Shown here: positions 9,050-19,051 of the stretch, piece after piece
Numbering within the stretch: the first letter of the stretch is position 1
Layout of the letters: the number at the start of each line of letters is the position of its first letter
NCBI GenBank assembly: GCA_030612725.1
Contig: JAUWNJ010000016.1
Span: 1 to 64,000, forward strand
Source of the DNA: Planctomycetales bacterium
Lineage (GTDB): Bacteria; Planctomycetota; Phycisphaerae; SM23-33
Length of the DNA stretch: 64,000 nucleotides
Direction: 5' to 3'
Made by a program: the position numbers and the translations under genes
Notes under the pieces: generated by a model
Told to the model about the DNA's origin: nothing
Database searches by the model: none
The model's input: the letters and a program-made list of their open reading frames with translations, nothing else

Positions 9050-9875
9050 GTTCCGTCATTGCGTCGCGTTCGATTATTCCGCGCAGGATTTCTCTCGGCA
9101 CGGTCGGCAGGCCCGTACCGTGGGTTATTTCATTTATGCGGTACATTCGCTCGATGGCTTCGGCCGCTGTCGAGAACGGAAAATCGCTTCCGAAAAGCAA
9201 TTTTCCCGTTACGCCGGACTGATGCGCCTTCAGCAGCGATTCGTAGGCTCCCCAAGGCCTGCGAAGCAGAGCGGCGATATCGGCATAGACCCCCGGCTGC
9301 TTTGCCATCAGGGTAACAGTTTCGTTGACCCACGGGCTTCCCATCGCGGCGATGACAATTGTCAAGGCCGGGAAATCCCTCGCTATTTCGTCGAACAGGT
9401 GTGGGCGGGCGAATTCGAGAACTGCCTGCGGTGCGAAGTCCGTCCCGCTTTCGACGAACACGCCCAGGCGTCGCTCGGCACAGAAGGCATAGACTTTATA
9501 GGCCCGCGTGTCGGCGGGATGAAAACCCTGTGCGGCGGGGCTGATAGTGATTCCGGCGAATCCCGAATGATCGGCGATATTCGCCAGACGTTCCATCGCG
9601 TCCGGTTCGGTCGGGTCAATGGCCGCTATACCGACAGCCTGTTGTTTATGTTGAGCGACGTAATCGGAAAGGAAGGCGTTGGGGACATCCGCCTTCAAAC
9701 GCCGGCTTCGGAAACCCCACACGAGCGTTTTGGTAACATCGCGTGAAGCGGCTGCGTGTTCGCCCGGATCGGCCGACAGATTCTCCTGCCCGCCATGACG
9801 CACAAGCCACCCGGCGGCTCCAAGACCCATCTGCCCCGGCGACGCCCATATCCGTGTATGACAATCAATAATCAT
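9027..9875 (-). CDS. Amidohydrolase-family metal-dependent hydrolase
   Basis: A 282-residue TIM-barrel protein of the amidohydrolase-2 type. It starts MIIDCHTRIW, where the family usually has DxHxH; the second His is replaced, so one metal ligand is altered. The later signature LLFGSDFPF, with the catalytic Asp, is intact. The substrate is unknown; related enzymes decarboxylate or hydrolyse small ring compounds. AAGG seven nt before the ATG falls within a CAGC-word tract (9883-9914), so the ribosome-binding site is supplied by the repeat. The C-terminus ends within another word tract. Confidence 0.75.
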   Translation of the reverse strand: MIIDCHTRIWASPGQMGLGAAGWLVRHGGQENLSADPGEHAAASRDVTKTLVWGFRSRRLKADVPNAFLSDYVAQHKQQAVGIAAIDPTEPDAMERLANIADHSGFAGITISPAAQGFHPADTRAYKVYAFCAERRLGVFVESGTDFAPQAVLEFARPHLFDEIARDFPALTIVIAAMGSPWVNETVTLMAKQPGVYADIAALLRRPWGAYESLLKAHQSGVTGKLLFGSDFPFSTAAEAIERMYRINEITHGTGLPTVPREILRGIIERDAMTELQIGNRD

Positions 9876-9882
9876 TTATTAG

Positions 9883-9914
9883 CCTTCAGCAATCAGCCGT
9901 CAACGATCAGCAAA
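9883..9914. repeat. Single-arm word tract (CAGCAATCAGC words)
   Basis: Short series of TCAGCAATCAGC-type words directly upstream of the amidohydrolase gene. It provides that gene's ribosome-binding site. No complementary arm nearby. Confidence 0.6.
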
Positions 9915-10031
9915 CATCCCCGTTTTTTACTGACTGCCGACCGCTTTCGCGTATTCTACCGTTATTTCTCCCTGGGTGAATGATAATTTTCTCTGTTTGT
10001 CTGTTACGCTGTTTGTGATACATAAACAGAA

Positions 10032-10122
10032 TGAACCACAAAGAGCACGAAGAACACAAAGAAAACAAAATGGATTTTTTGTTTCTTTTACTCTTGGTGT
10101 GCTTCGTGACTTTTGTGGTTTG
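10032..10122. repeat. Word-repeat hairpin element (CACAAAG words)
   Basis: The left arm (10034-10061) reads as variants of CACAAAGAGCACGAAG. The right arm (10091-10120) is the complementary series. The centre is A-rich then T-rich. It lies between the divergent amidohydrolase and prmC genes, so it cannot serve simply as a terminator. Confidence 0.7.
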
Positions 10123-10144
10123 AATTTTTTTGAGGCTATTCAAC

Positions 10145-11029
10145 ATGAGTGAAGCAGCGGAAAACTGGACGGTCCTTCGCCTGATTAACTGGACTAAAGA
10201 TTATTTTGCGCGATCCGGTATCGACGAACCGAGACTGGCCGCCGAGGTGCTGCTGGGGCATGTTCTGTCCTGCCCGCGGGTGGCGCTGTACACACAGTTC
10301 GACCGGATAGTGGAGGCAGGACATCTCTCTGCCTTTCGCGGACTTATTCGCCAGGCAGCCGACGGAGAACCGATTGCATACCTGATTGGCCGGAAGGATT
10401 TTTATTCGCTGACGATAAAGGTAACGCCCGACGTACTCATTCCACGTCCCGAGACGGAACTTCTGGTCGATGCGGTGCTGGATTACGCCCGAAGCCGAGG
10501 CGGCGAACCACTCCGGTTGTGGGACGTCTGCACCGGAAGCGGATGCGTAGCAGTGGCGGCGGCGAAGCAGTACCCGACATTGACCGTCCTTGCCACCGAC
10601 ATATCCGAAGCCGCCTTGACCGTGGCGCGAGAAAATGTCAAGCAGCACGGGCTGGCGAGGCAAGTGCGTCTTGAACAGGCGGATTTATTAACCTTGCCGG
10701 AATCGGCCGAGAGATTTTTCGACATAATCACATCCAATCCGCCTTACGTAACCGATGCTGAAATGGAACAACTTCCCGAACCGGTCAAGCGCGAGCCTGA
10801 CGCCGCCCTCCGCGCCGGACCGGACGGATTGGAATTCATCACACGCATCATCCACAACGCCTCGGACCATCTGAAACCGAACGGGCTGCTGACCGTCGAA
10901 ATCGGCTTCGATCAGGCCGAACGGGTCTATGACCTGCTCAACGAAGCGGGTCGATATGAGGATATTCGATTCGGCAAAGACGCCGCAGGTATTGATCGCG
11001 TCGCAATGGCACATACCATTTCGGATTGA
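10145..11029 (+). CDS. prmC: Peptide chain release factor N5-glutamine methyltransferase
   Basis: A 294-residue SAM-dependent methyltransferase that modifies the Gln of the GGQ motif in release factors, needed for efficient termination. An N-terminal helical domain (to about 75) precedes a Rossmann core with CTGSGCVAVAAA (SAM binding) and the catalytic NPPY at about 198-201. I chose the ATG at 10145 (GAGG 11 nt upstream) over a TTG at 10130. Normally prmC sits beside prfA; here it does not. The assignment is secure. Confidence 0.93.
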   Translation: MSEAAENWTVLRLINWTKDYFARSGIDEPRLAAEVLLGHVLSCPRVALYTQFDRIVEAGHLSAFRGLIRQAADGEPIAYLIGRKDFYSLTIKVTPDVLIPRPETELLVDAVLDYARSRGGEPLRLWDVCTGSGCVAVAAAKQYPTLTVLATDISEAALTVARENVKQHGLARQVRLEQADLLTLPESAERFFDIITSNPPYVTDAEMEQLPEPVKREPDAALRAGPDGLEFITRIIHNASDHLKPNGLLTVEIGFDQAERVYDLLNEAGRYEDIRFGKDAAGIDRVAMAHTISD

Positions 11030-11073
11030 GGAGTATTATCGGCCGGGGCCGTCAGATTCGCCCTGTTTGCCGA

Positions 11074-13029
11074 TTATCGTCCAATGAGGATGACGCAATG
11101 CCAGGCGGGGATATCCGGAACCGTCATGGTCATCTCATTGTTGCGACGTTTCACCGGAAGGGCCTTTTCGCCCGACGACTCCAGTATGGCTACCTGTTTT
11201 GATCGGACGCGTAGCCGCAGCGGTAGCGGTCCGGTCGAGTCGAGGCTGTTGTTCAGCAGCACTGCTACGAAGCGTCTGCGGTCCTCGTTGACGCGAATGA
11301 ACGGCGCCACTCGCGCGGTGGTATCGATCAGGATCGGTAATTGGCCACCCGATATCCAATTGGCTAGACGCTGGAGTTGGCGCATCTTTGCGCCGCGTCC
11401 GAGTCGGCGCCAGGGTGAATATGTCGTTACGACGACCCGTCCGCCCAGGTCATTTGTATGGGCCGAGAGGCACATGCCCAGGTCGCTGTCGCTCCAGTCC
11501 ATCAGATGCGCCAGGTCTTCGACGTCCGCAGCGTGCGCCAGCGTGCAGGCCGGGTTTTCGGACGATATCATCGCATTGCGTCCGTCCCCGGCATCGTCGC
11601 CGTTCCAGGGGTGGTCGGTTAGTCGCTCCCATATGCTGTCGTCATATTTTCGCCCCGGTCGGACGCCGGTCAGTTCGCCCAGAGACCGTTCCCAGAGCAC
11701 CTCCAGGGCAGCGGAGTCCATCATGACGCCGCCGGTGAGTATCTCCCGCAGTTCGTCGTCGCTGAACGCCTCGGCAATTCGACCTGAAAGAACCGTACCG
11801 CAGGCAGTGCGCGAATCGGTGCTGAACGGCATACCCAACTCCAGGAGTTCGTCAGGCCCGTGGATGTCGTAAGGCCCGTCTTCCCGGAACCACCCGTCGC
11901 TGCGGACCTCCCGCCTGGCCATGAGGCGATCATGATCCGCCGGCCAAAGCCCCGACAGAACCGTCCCTCGACAGGCGTCCACAAGAGCCTCCCAAATCGG
12001 CCCATGCTGCGCGATGGCCTGCGTGTCCTTCTCGTAATCGTCCAGTTTGCCGGGAAAAAGACTCGGCAAAGCGAAAGTCAAATCGTTGCATCCCATGACC
12101 AGTGCAAGGGTGCACTCGTCCAGCAAAGCCCGCGTTGATTTGTCCAGTGGAATGTGCGGGTAGTTCTCCATCTCATACATAATGGAGGTAACGTCCGAGT
12201 GATACCCGCGCACCTGGCGTCCCACTTCCAGGGCCTTGTACAGCATTCCGCGTGGTCGCTGGTCATCATAGAACCCATGGCCGGGCCGACCGCGGGTCGC
12301 GCCCATGGCGGCCATCCAGCGGCTGTAGGCCTGACCGGAATACGTGCTGTGCCCCGGGCCGACGGTCATCAGACCCAGCGCCACATCAGGCGCGACCGCA
12401 CGGACTGCCTCGCCGATCTCACGCAGGAGTCCCTCAATCACCGTGGCGTTGTGTTCGACCCATGCCTCCCGCAGCGTTCCGCCGGCGGGGTCGTTGAGCC
12501 GGTCCACCAGCGCTTCGCGGTCCCATCGCCCATCCTGAAATTTGCCCAGGCACGTCGGGCAGAAACAGGGATAGGCAGGCCCGTGGTGGTTCATGCGCAC
12601 GTCGTCGTCGGCGTCGATAAAATCGGGATGTATCTCCGCCAGTATCTGATACTTTTCGGCAATATAGGCGCGAAAGCCGGGATCGTTCGGGCATGGACAG
12701 CATCGGGAGACTTTACCGTCATGTCCCACGGCGTGGCCCCAGGAATCGTTCAGCCCGCCGCTCCATCCGACGTCCCCGTGTCCCAGCGTCCAACCCACGG
12801 TCAGACCCACCGACCGGACGCCCGCATGATGCAGGGCATCGATGCGGCGCCTCAAGAGTTCCAGTCGCTTTGCCAAAACCTCCGGGGCCGGATAGTGGTC
12901 GGTAAGGTTCTCGGCGGCCAGGTTGACCTCGTTGTAGGCTTGCGGACAGGCCTTCAGCATCGCCACGAGCCGCGAGAATTGCTCGTCGGTCTCATACTGC
13001 GCCGGAGCGGTCCGAAGAGATCGTTTCAT
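11074..13029 (-). CDS. Large TIM-barrel-like protein of a sugar-processing operon
   Basis: A 651-residue protein starting MKRSLRTA. Its ATG lies 2 nt after the stop of the upstream GH106-like gene, whose last codons contain the GGAG that serves as ribosome-binding site, so the two are translationally coupled. The frame stays open further upstream, but that part duplicates the neighbour's coding region. No signal peptide. A long first part (to about 360) with repeated acidic and His-rich loops, such as FIDADDDVRMNHHG followed by a CFCPTC knuckle, looks like a catalytic barrel, and the end like a beta-sandwich. I cannot name the family; a glycoside-hydrolase-like role is inferred from context. 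Confidence 0.65.
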   Translation of the reverse strand: MKRSLRTAPAQYETDEQFSRLVAMLKACPQAYNEVNLAAENLTDHYPAPEVLAKRLELLRRRIDALHHAGVRSVGLTVGWTLGHGDVGWSGGLNDSWGHAVGHDGKVSRCCPCPNDPGFRAYIAEKYQILAEIHPDFIDADDDVRMNHHGPAYPCFCPTCLGKFQDGRWDREALVDRLNDPAGGTLREAWVEHNATVIEGLLREIGEAVRAVAPDVALGLMTVGPGHSTYSGQAYSRWMAAMGATRGRPGHGFYDDQRPRGMLYKALEVGRQVRGYHSDVTSIMYEMENYPHIPLDKSTRALLDECTLALVMGCNDLTFALPSLFPGKLDDYEKDTQAIAQHGPIWEALVDACRGTVLSGLWPADHDRLMARREVRSDGWFREDGPYDIHGPDELLELGMPFSTDSRTACGTVLSGRIAEAFSDDELREILTGGVMMDSAALEVLWERSLGELTGVRPGRKYDDSIWERLTDHPWNGDDAGDGRNAMISSENPACTLAHAADVEDLAHLMDWSDSDLGMCLSAHTNDLGGRVVVTTYSPWRRLGRGAKMRQLQRLANWISGGQLPILIDTTARVAPFIRVNEDRRRFVAVLLNNSLDSTGPLPLRLRVRSKQVAILESSGEKALPVKRRNNEMTMTVPDIPAWHCVILIGR

Positions 13030-13031
13030 CG

Positions 13032-16000
13032 TTATTCTCCAGATTCTCTGCGGTCGGATTGCTGTTCCAGTATTTCGAAGACCGGCGGTGCCGTCAGTCC
13101 GTGGTCGTTGAGCATATACTCGTCGGTCCATTGTTCGTCGTGCGGGCTGAAGTGATTCGGGCCGGTCCAGCCGCCCCATGGCGTATGGAGCGGGCCAAAG
13201 ATGTTCTTCCGCCCGCCGATGACCTCCACGCCAACCTCCTCGACTCCGGCGGCAAGCGCGTCGGTAATATCCGCGCTCATTGGCGACCAGGGCAGCACGA
13301 AGGTTTTCTGACCGACATGAATGGCTGCGGCTGTGCATTCGACCGCCGGCAGCGCCAGCCGGACGCTCCGCCCGGCCTCGACAGCGTCGCGGACCGAATC
13401 AGGGACGCCGATGCGATATTTCACAGCCCCACCGTAAAAATCCAGACCTTGCCCGACCCACGAACCGGCAGGAAGTTCCGTCGGCGGAGCGGTCAGCGTG
13501 TAACCGTCGAACGTTGGTTTCGCACCCGTCCGGCGGACGCCGAACGGCCCGATAAGGTGCAGGTCTTCCAGTTCCATATCCGAGCGATAATCGAATCGCA
13601 GCAGCAGTTCGTTGTTGCCGTCGGCTACAGCGCCGCTGATGTCGATTGTCTTGAGGTCTTCATCGACCCACCATCCGGTCGGTTCCGATCCGACCGTTTG
13701 CCCATTGAGGACGATTTCGAAATCTTCAGGCCGTTCGATTGCCACGTGCAGGGACGCCGGCGGATCGGAGATATGGAAATTGAACATCATCTCGCACCGG
13801 CCAAGCGGTTTTCGGTCGGCCCGACCTGTGGCGGCGAGATACCACGGCTGTTGCGCGGCGTAGTCCCGCTTCGGCAGGCCGAAACCAGTGCGAATCTTCT
13901 CATCCGCCAGCAGCACCGGAACAGGGTCCGAAAAATCTCCCTCGCCGACGCGGAACCGGCAAAAATCCAGCGGGAAACTGTTCGGCTCGAGCAGTTCTAT
14001 CTCCCACGCCGGCGAAACCGGGACGGTGGAGACGACCTCGACCGGTTCGAGCGGTTCATCGGCTTCGACGCGCAGACCCACGCTCACCAGCGCCGATCCG
14101 GTCGGCGGAAGGTGCAGGTCGAACTCCACGGAACCGCCTCCGGAGGCAGATTCGACCCGGCGGCGATTGCCCGTCATGTTGTCCCACAGGACGACGGGGT
14201 TTTTGCCTCGGACGCAGACATGAACATCATGCCCTGCCTGGCGGTCACAGGACTGAACAAACAGCAGGTGGCCGCCCTTGACCTTCCGCAGCATGGTCCA
14301 GACGTATTCTGTCCGGCGGCCTTTCTCGGTAACGACGACCCGCCGTTCGAGACGTTCCTCGATGGCTTCGACAACGGCTTTCGGGTCCGAGGGGCACGTG
14401 CCGGACTGTTCCAGCAGGTGCGACAATTCTTCGGAGGCCGCTCCGTCGATTCGGCCCGGCGTGCTTCCGGCGAACAGCACCCGCCCGCCGGCCGAGACGA
14501 ACTCCTTCAATATCGCCACCGTGCTCGCCCGAAGCGTTTCCGTCGGCGGAACGAGCACGAGACGGTATTTCATCTTCCCGAGGCGCAATTCGTCTTTGGC
14601 GACCTTTCCGTAGCGTTCCAGAAGCGATTCGTCGGCGAGGTCGTAGTCGTATTGCCCGTCCAGCAGACCCGCCAGCAGCGACTGGAAGGCCTTGTCGAGT
14701 TCCACGACCGGTCCGGTCGAAGGCGCCTCTTTCCAGTCGGGCGTAGCAGTGAACAACCCCCACGCGCTTTCGATGGGATGGATCATCAGCACGTCGCGGA
14801 CCGCCTTGCCGCGGGTCAGCATCGCGCTCATCCGGGCGAAATAATCCTCCACTGTCCGGTAATATTTCCACCACGGGCTGTGAGGGAAGATACTGGCTGG
14901 GTAGTCGCGTTTGCCCCCGCCGGCCAGACTATAGAACGACAAGTGCGGGCAGCGGAAATTGACGCCCAGGACGTACTGCCAGTCGGCGTTGAACTTATGC
15001 CCCTCCAGCGGCCAGTCCCAACCAGTGCAGCCGTACAACTCGCTCAGCACACGCTCTCGCCCCAACTGGTCGGCGACGGAGGTGCACTGCTTGACCGTGG
15101 CGATTTCGTCGCGCTGATCGGTGAGAATGTCGATGCCGGGCCACTGCTGGTACGGGTAGTGCGCCATGGCCGCGCCGATGTGCTGCGTCTGAAGAGGCAG
15201 GGTTCCCTCGGCATTGTAGTGTCCAGTCAACACGATCCCGTTTCGTACGCACCAGCGACCGATCCGGACGGAGAAATTCTCAACGAACAACTCCGTAATA
15301 GTCCGGTAGTAATCGTAACGGACCTTGCTGAAGCCCTCGCCGGGCAGGGCGAACGCCAACTCAACCAGGTGCTCCCGCAAATCGTATCCGCGACGGCGTT
15401 TGAACTGTCGCGGCAGGTGCTTCGTCCACGGCAGCGTCGCAGCCAGGCCGTCCATGCTGACCGAGCCGTGGGAATAGTTCGGCTCGTCGGTGAAGATTGC
15501 CGGTATCACGCCCCCGAAATCCTCACCGAAGCGGTCGGCGTAGGCCTGGTGCGTGAGGTTGACGAACTGATCAACTGCCTCGGCGCTGAGCACGTCCAGA
15601 TAAGGCGCGTCGTTGAACCATCGTTCAGGGTCGGACGGCGCGACGGCAAATGAAATAAGCGTCTCACCGTCAGCGGGGTGTTCGCCCTTCTTCAGAGGCC
15701 GATAATCCAGGACGTGCCCGGAATCGTCGAACTTCACGGCGAATTCCCCGATACGCTTCGTCTCCGCCGGCGCACGCTCCTGGCGAAGCGCAACCAGAAG
15801 ATGCACGCCCAGGTCGGGCCTGTCTCGTGTAACCATTCCTCCGGCGCTTCCCGACGGAAAGCGGTCTTCATCATAGAGGTAGGCCTTCATACCGAGGCGG
15901 CGGGCCTGCTCCACGCACGCATCCACACATGCAAACCATTCTTCGGAGAGGTACGGCGTCTTCAGACCGTTGCGGCTGTGCATGAAGAACCCGCCCATCC

Positions 16001-16139
16001 CCGCAGAGTGCATCTGCTCGATCTGGCGGCACAGACGCTCCGGATCCAACCAATCGTTCCACGCCCAGAACGGCGCGCTGCGATAGATGCTCGGCGGGTC
16101 AAGCCACATTTCGTCGGTCCATTCTGCCGCTTTACTCAT
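13032..16139 (-). CDS. GH106-like glycoside hydrolase (alpha-L-rhamnosidase type)
   Basis: A 1035-residue enzyme. The N-terminal stretch PFWAWNDWLDPERLCRQIEQ followed by GMGGFFMHSRNGLKTPYLS is typical of GH106-like proteins. A TIM-barrel core is followed by a Rossmann-like segment (about 500-560) and C-terminal beta-sandwich modules that include a carbohydrate-binding-like part (about 790-860). No signal peptide is visible, so it may act on sugars already imported. The ATG at 16139 has GGAG 7 nt upstream. It lies between the unknown gene at 16210-17457 and the coupled barrel protein. GC-rich codon use gives a long antisense open frame that is not a gene. Substrate is inferred, not shown. Confidence 0.8.
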   Translation of the reverse strand: MSKAAEWTDEMWLDPPSIYRSAPFWAWNDWLDPERLCRQIEQMHSAGMGGFFMHSRNGLKTPYLSEEWFACVDACVEQARRLGMKAYLYDEDRFPSGSAGGMVTRDRPDLGVHLLVALRQERAPAETKRIGEFAVKFDDSGHVLDYRPLKKGEHPADGETLISFAVAPSDPERWFNDAPYLDVLSAEAVDQFVNLTHQAYADRFGEDFGGVIPAIFTDEPNYSHGSVSMDGLAATLPWTKHLPRQFKRRRGYDLREHLVELAFALPGEGFSKVRYDYYRTITELFVENFSVRIGRWCVRNGIVLTGHYNAEGTLPLQTQHIGAAMAHYPYQQWPGIDILTDQRDEIATVKQCTSVADQLGRERVLSELYGCTGWDWPLEGHKFNADWQYVLGVNFRCPHLSFYSLAGGGKRDYPASIFPHSPWWKYYRTVEDYFARMSAMLTRGKAVRDVLMIHPIESAWGLFTATPDWKEAPSTGPVVELDKAFQSLLAGLLDGQYDYDLADESLLERYGKVAKDELRLGKMKYRLVLVPPTETLRASTVAILKEFVSAGGRVLFAGSTPGRIDGAASEELSHLLEQSGTCPSDPKAVVEAIEERLERRVVVTEKGRRTEYVWTMLRKVKGGHLLFVQSCDRQAGHDVHVCVRGKNPVVLWDNMTGNRRRVESASGGGSVEFDLHLPPTGSALVSVGLRVEADEPLEPVEVVSTVPVSPAWEIELLEPNSFPLDFCRFRVGEGDFSDPVPVLLADEKIRTGFGLPKRDYAAQQPWYLAATGRADRKPLGRCEMMFNFHISDPPASLHVAIERPEDFEIVLNGQTVGSEPTGWWVDEDLKTIDISGAVADGNNELLLRFDYRSDMELEDLHLIGPFGVRRTGAKPTFDGYTLTAPPTELPAGSWVGQGLDFYGGAVKYRIGVPDSVRDAVEAGRSVRLALPAVECTAAAIHVGQKTFVLPWSPMSADITDALAAGVEEVGVEVIGGRKNIFGPLHTPWGGWTGPNHFSPHDEQWTDEYMLNDHGLTAPPVFEILEQQSDRRESGE

Positions 16140-16209
16140 CACTCATCTCCTGACTTTTACAAGGGGTTCTTATCTTTTTTGAAAGTATTGTTATCGGTAA
16201 CAAAGTTAC

Positions 16210-17457
16210 TCAGCGCCGCCCGGTCACTCCCTGCCGAACGGTCAGATAGTGAAAATACTCGGCAACGCACAGTGAATGGGACGCATGTAGGGTCTCGTAG
16301 GAATATACCGAAAGTAACCGAAGCATGTCCCGGCTTACCTTCCGGATCAACTCCTCATCATCCGAGAGGAGCACGGTAACAGCGGCTTCCAGCGGTTGGC
16401 GAGCAGTCTTGCCCTCGTGCAGCAGCGCCGCCCGCCTGACCATCCAGTACTTCTCGATGAATTTCATCAGGTGTTCGTGTTGGGTCGGGTCGGACAGGTC
16501 CAGGCCGGGATTATCGGCGACAAAGTCGCTCAGTGCACCCCGCCAGTCGAAGTCGCACTCGAAGGCCATTTGCTGCGGGTCGTGATCCTTGTACTGCCCG
16601 ATGACCGGGGCGATGAGCCTGGCCGCCTTCCGCAGCCCCTGGCGGTAAATTTCCTTAACCTCGGCGTCGTCCTCAAGTTCGTACAGGTCCCGAAGGGCCA
16701 CCTGGTTCTGAAACAGCGCATAGACCGACCAGCCCGACAAGTCCCACCCGCCGGTGAAGTCCGCCAATCTTGCCCGTCCGTTTTCATTCACTTTGTCCCA
16801 ATAGACATCAAGCCAATGTTCCTCGCCCGTAACGGCATGGCCGACGCGGTACATCTGGAGCAGGCGGCACGCCCGGTCGGGTACGAACGCTCCGATGTCG
16901 CCGAAGATCGACTCCCTGCCCGTCTCGGTCAGGAGGCTGAAACCGTCCTGCTCGACGCACCGGCACATGTCCGCCACGATTGAAGCGATCTGCCCGCGAT
17001 GCTCATCGGTGCAGACGGCGCTGCGGTGGTACCGCCACAGGCCGTCGAGGCAGTGCGTGTACTGGTCCACGGAAGAGTTGACGTAGTGGCTCTTTCCGTC
17101 TTCCGGTCTCACGCCGCGAGCGAGGAAACCCTTGCGGTCGCTGACCGTGCACAGAAGGCGAAGCCCGCTGTAAATCCGGCGGATATGATCCTCAAGATCG
17201 AAGCCCATCGCCTGGCCCTCGACAATCGCCGCCAGGCACACACCGCCGTTAATCGCGCAGTCTTCCATCCCGGTCGCCCATCCGGCGACGTTGGGTATGC
17301 AGCGGCGGATCTCTTCGGCGGTGGGTGGACGCCTGGTGCGATACTCCGGCCAATCGTAGATTGTGAGGTGTTCTGAATCGACGAATCGCCGCCACAGGAC
17401 ATCCCGACACTGCTGTAACCTTTCGTCGAAGTGCTCGTTGTTCTCCGATGTTTCCAT
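16210..17457 (-). CDS. Probable all-helical sugar-operon protein
   Basis: About 415 residues from the ATG at 17457, with AAGGA upstream; a GTG immediately before is an alternative. It is mostly helical, with conserved-looking aromatic and acidic patches such as YVNSSVDQYTHCLDGLWRYH. This suggests an (alpha/alpha)6-barrel like those in unsaturated-glycan hydrolases and lyases, but I cannot assign a family. It is the first gene of the leftward three-gene set with the GH106-like enzyme (71 nt gap). A role in breakdown of plant or algal polysaccharide is inferred from context. Confidence 0.6.
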   Translation of the reverse strand: METSENNEHFDERLQQCRDVLWRRFVDSEHLTIYDWPEYRTRRPPTAEEIRRCIPNVAGWATGMEDCAINGGVCLAAIVEGQAMGFDLEDHIRRIYSGLRLLCTVSDRKGFLARGVRPEDGKSHYVNSSVDQYTHCLDGLWRYHRSAVCTDEHRGQIASIVADMCRCVEQDGFSLLTETGRESIFGDIGAFVPDRACRLLQMYRVGHAVTGEEHWLDVYWDKVNENGRARLADFTGGWDLSGWSVYALFQNQVALRDLYELEDDAEVKEIYRQGLRKAARLIAPVIGQYKDHDPQQMAFECDFDWRGALSDFVADNPGLDLSDPTQHEHLMKFIEKYWMVRRAALLHEGKTARQPLEAAVTVLLSDDEELIRKVSRDMLRLLSVYSYETLHASHSLCVAEYFHYLTVRQGVTGRR

Positions 17458-17668
17458 CACGTTGCTTTCCTTTTCTCTTACGAGTCTTTCTGTCCGGTTC
17501 TGTGCATGAGCACATCGCCAAGCCGGGAGCATTTCTCCTGACGGCAGCGGTCCTCGTCATAGAGACAGGCCTTCCTGTCTTCAATAGCAAACCATTATCC
17601 CTGCGAGGAGGGTATTGTCTTCAGCTAATTGTGGCAGTCAAGAAGATAACGGCTTAAACCGTCGAATC

Positions 17669-17698
17669 TTGCGGATTGAGGATTGCGGATTGAGGAGT
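17669..17698. repeat. Single-arm word tract (GCGGATTGAGGATT words)
   Basis: Three near-copies of CGGATTGAGGATTG immediately upstream of murA. The same class occurs at 24027-24050, 28727-28830 and 31817-31862, and a single GGATTGAGGAG follows prmC. The GAGGAG here may be used as a distant ribosome-binding site for murA. Confidence 0.55.
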
Positions 17699-17720
17699 AT
17701 CATCCTAAAGTGAAGCATTA

Positions 17721-18983
17721 ATGGATCAGTTTATCATTCAAGGTGGACGGCGGCTTCGGGGCGAGGTGGCTGTCAGCGGGGCGAAGAACGCCGCGCTTCC
17801 GATAATGGCAGCCTGCCTGCTGGCTGACGGACCAAGCAAACTTACCGGGCTTCCCGACGTCGCCGACGTCAAAACCCTTTCAGTCCTGCTGGGCGAACTC
17901 GGCGTCAAGGCCGATCATCACGACGATACCGTCGAACTGGAAGTTACCGGCGAAGATAACTCCCATGCCCGATACGACCTCGTCTGTACGATGCGTGCGA
18001 GTATCTGCGTGCTGGGCCCGCTGCTTGCCAAGCGAGGCTACGCCCGCGTTGCTATGCCCGGCGGATGCGCCATCGGCTCGCGCCCGATCGATATTCATCT
18101 TCGCGGGCTTGAAGCGCTGGGCGCGCAGATCGACCTGAAGAGCGGCGACATCGTCGCAAAGGCAAAACGTCTCAAGGGTGCGGAGATTTTCCTCGGCGGG
18201 CCTTTCGGATCGACCGTTACGGGAACCGCCAACATCATGATGGCAGCCACGCTGGCTGAAGGGGCGACCGTTATCGAGTCCGCCGCCTGCGAGCCGGGAG
18301 TGCAGGACCTCGCCGATTTCCTCAACAAAATGGGCGCGAAAATCACCGGCGCAGGTTCGCCGAGAATTACAATCGAAGGCGTCGAAAATCTACAGGGAAC
18401 GACGCACCAAATCATACCAGACCGCATCGAGGCAGGAACGTTCATGGTGGCCGCCGCCATTACCAACGGCGAGGTGAAACTCTCACGAGTCCGCCTCGAC
18501 CACATGATGGCCGTTGTCGATAAACTCCGCCAGATCGGCATCATTATTGAAAAAGACAACGGCGGAGCCATTATCAGCAGCCGGAGAAGGATTTCGGCGA
18601 CCGACGTAACAACCCAACCTTATCCCGGTTTCCCCACCGACCTTCAGGCCCAATTGATGGCGTTATTATGTCTGGCCAGCGGCAACAGCGTCATCACCGA
18701 GAAGATATACCCCGACCGTTTCCTGCACGTTTCTGAACTTGCGCGGATGGGCGCGAACATTCGCAAGGAAGGCCCGACAGCCATTATCACCGGCGTAAAG
18801 CGTCTGGTCGGCGCGCCGGTAATGGCCGGCGACTTACGTGCATCGGCGGCGCTGGTGCTTGCGGGCCTGGCCGCAGAGGGAACAACAACCATCAGCCGGG
18901 TCTATCACATCGACCGGGGATACGAGCACATCGAATCCAAACTCGCCGCACTAGGCGCAGACATCAAACGCGTCAATGAATGA
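17721..18983 (+). CDS. murA: UDP-N-acetylglucosamine 1-carboxyvinyltransferase
   Basis: A 420-residue cytosolic enzyme that transfers enolpyruvyl from PEP to UDP-GlcNAc, the first committed step of peptidoglycan synthesis. The N-terminal GAKNAALPIMAA motif and the catalytic loop MPGGCAIGSRP are intact, with Cys116 (the fosfomycin target) present. Length is normal. The region just upstream of ATG is a word tract rather than a clean ribosome-binding site. Presence of murA supports a peptidoglycan wall in this planctomycete-like organism. Confidence 0.96.
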   Translation: MDQFIIQGGRRLRGEVAVSGAKNAALPIMAACLLADGPSKLTGLPDVADVKTLSVLLGELGVKADHHDDTVELEVTGEDNSHARYDLVCTMRASICVLGPLLAKRGYARVAMPGGCAIGSRPIDIHLRGLEALGAQIDLKSGDIVAKAKRLKGAEIFLGGPFGSTVTGTANIMMAATLAEGATVIESAACEPGVQDLADFLNKMGAKITGAGSPRITIEGVENLQGTTHQIIPDRIEAGTFMVAAAITNGEVKLSRVRLDHMMAVVDKLRQIGIIIEKDNGGAIISSRRRISATDVTTQPYPGFPTDLQAQLMALLCLASGNSVITEKIYPDRFLHVSELARMGANIRKEGPTAIITGVKRLVGAPVMAGDLRASAALVLAGLAAEGTTTISRVYHIDRGYEHIESKLAALGADIKRVNE

Positions 18984-19051
18984 TCCGTTCAGACCTTGAT
19001 TCTCCCCTGCGATATGTGTAGATTCCCTCGAACGTATCGAAAGGAAAAACT

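Noticed and set aside
12154-13155. 333-residue rightward open frame
   Set aside because: Antisense to the coupled sugar-operon protein; no family features.
13059-15653. 864-residue rightward open frame opposite the GH106-like gene
   Set aside because: It is an antisense shadow of GC-rich coding DNA: no ribosome-binding site, no recognisable domain, and the opposite strand encodes a clear glycoside hydrolase.
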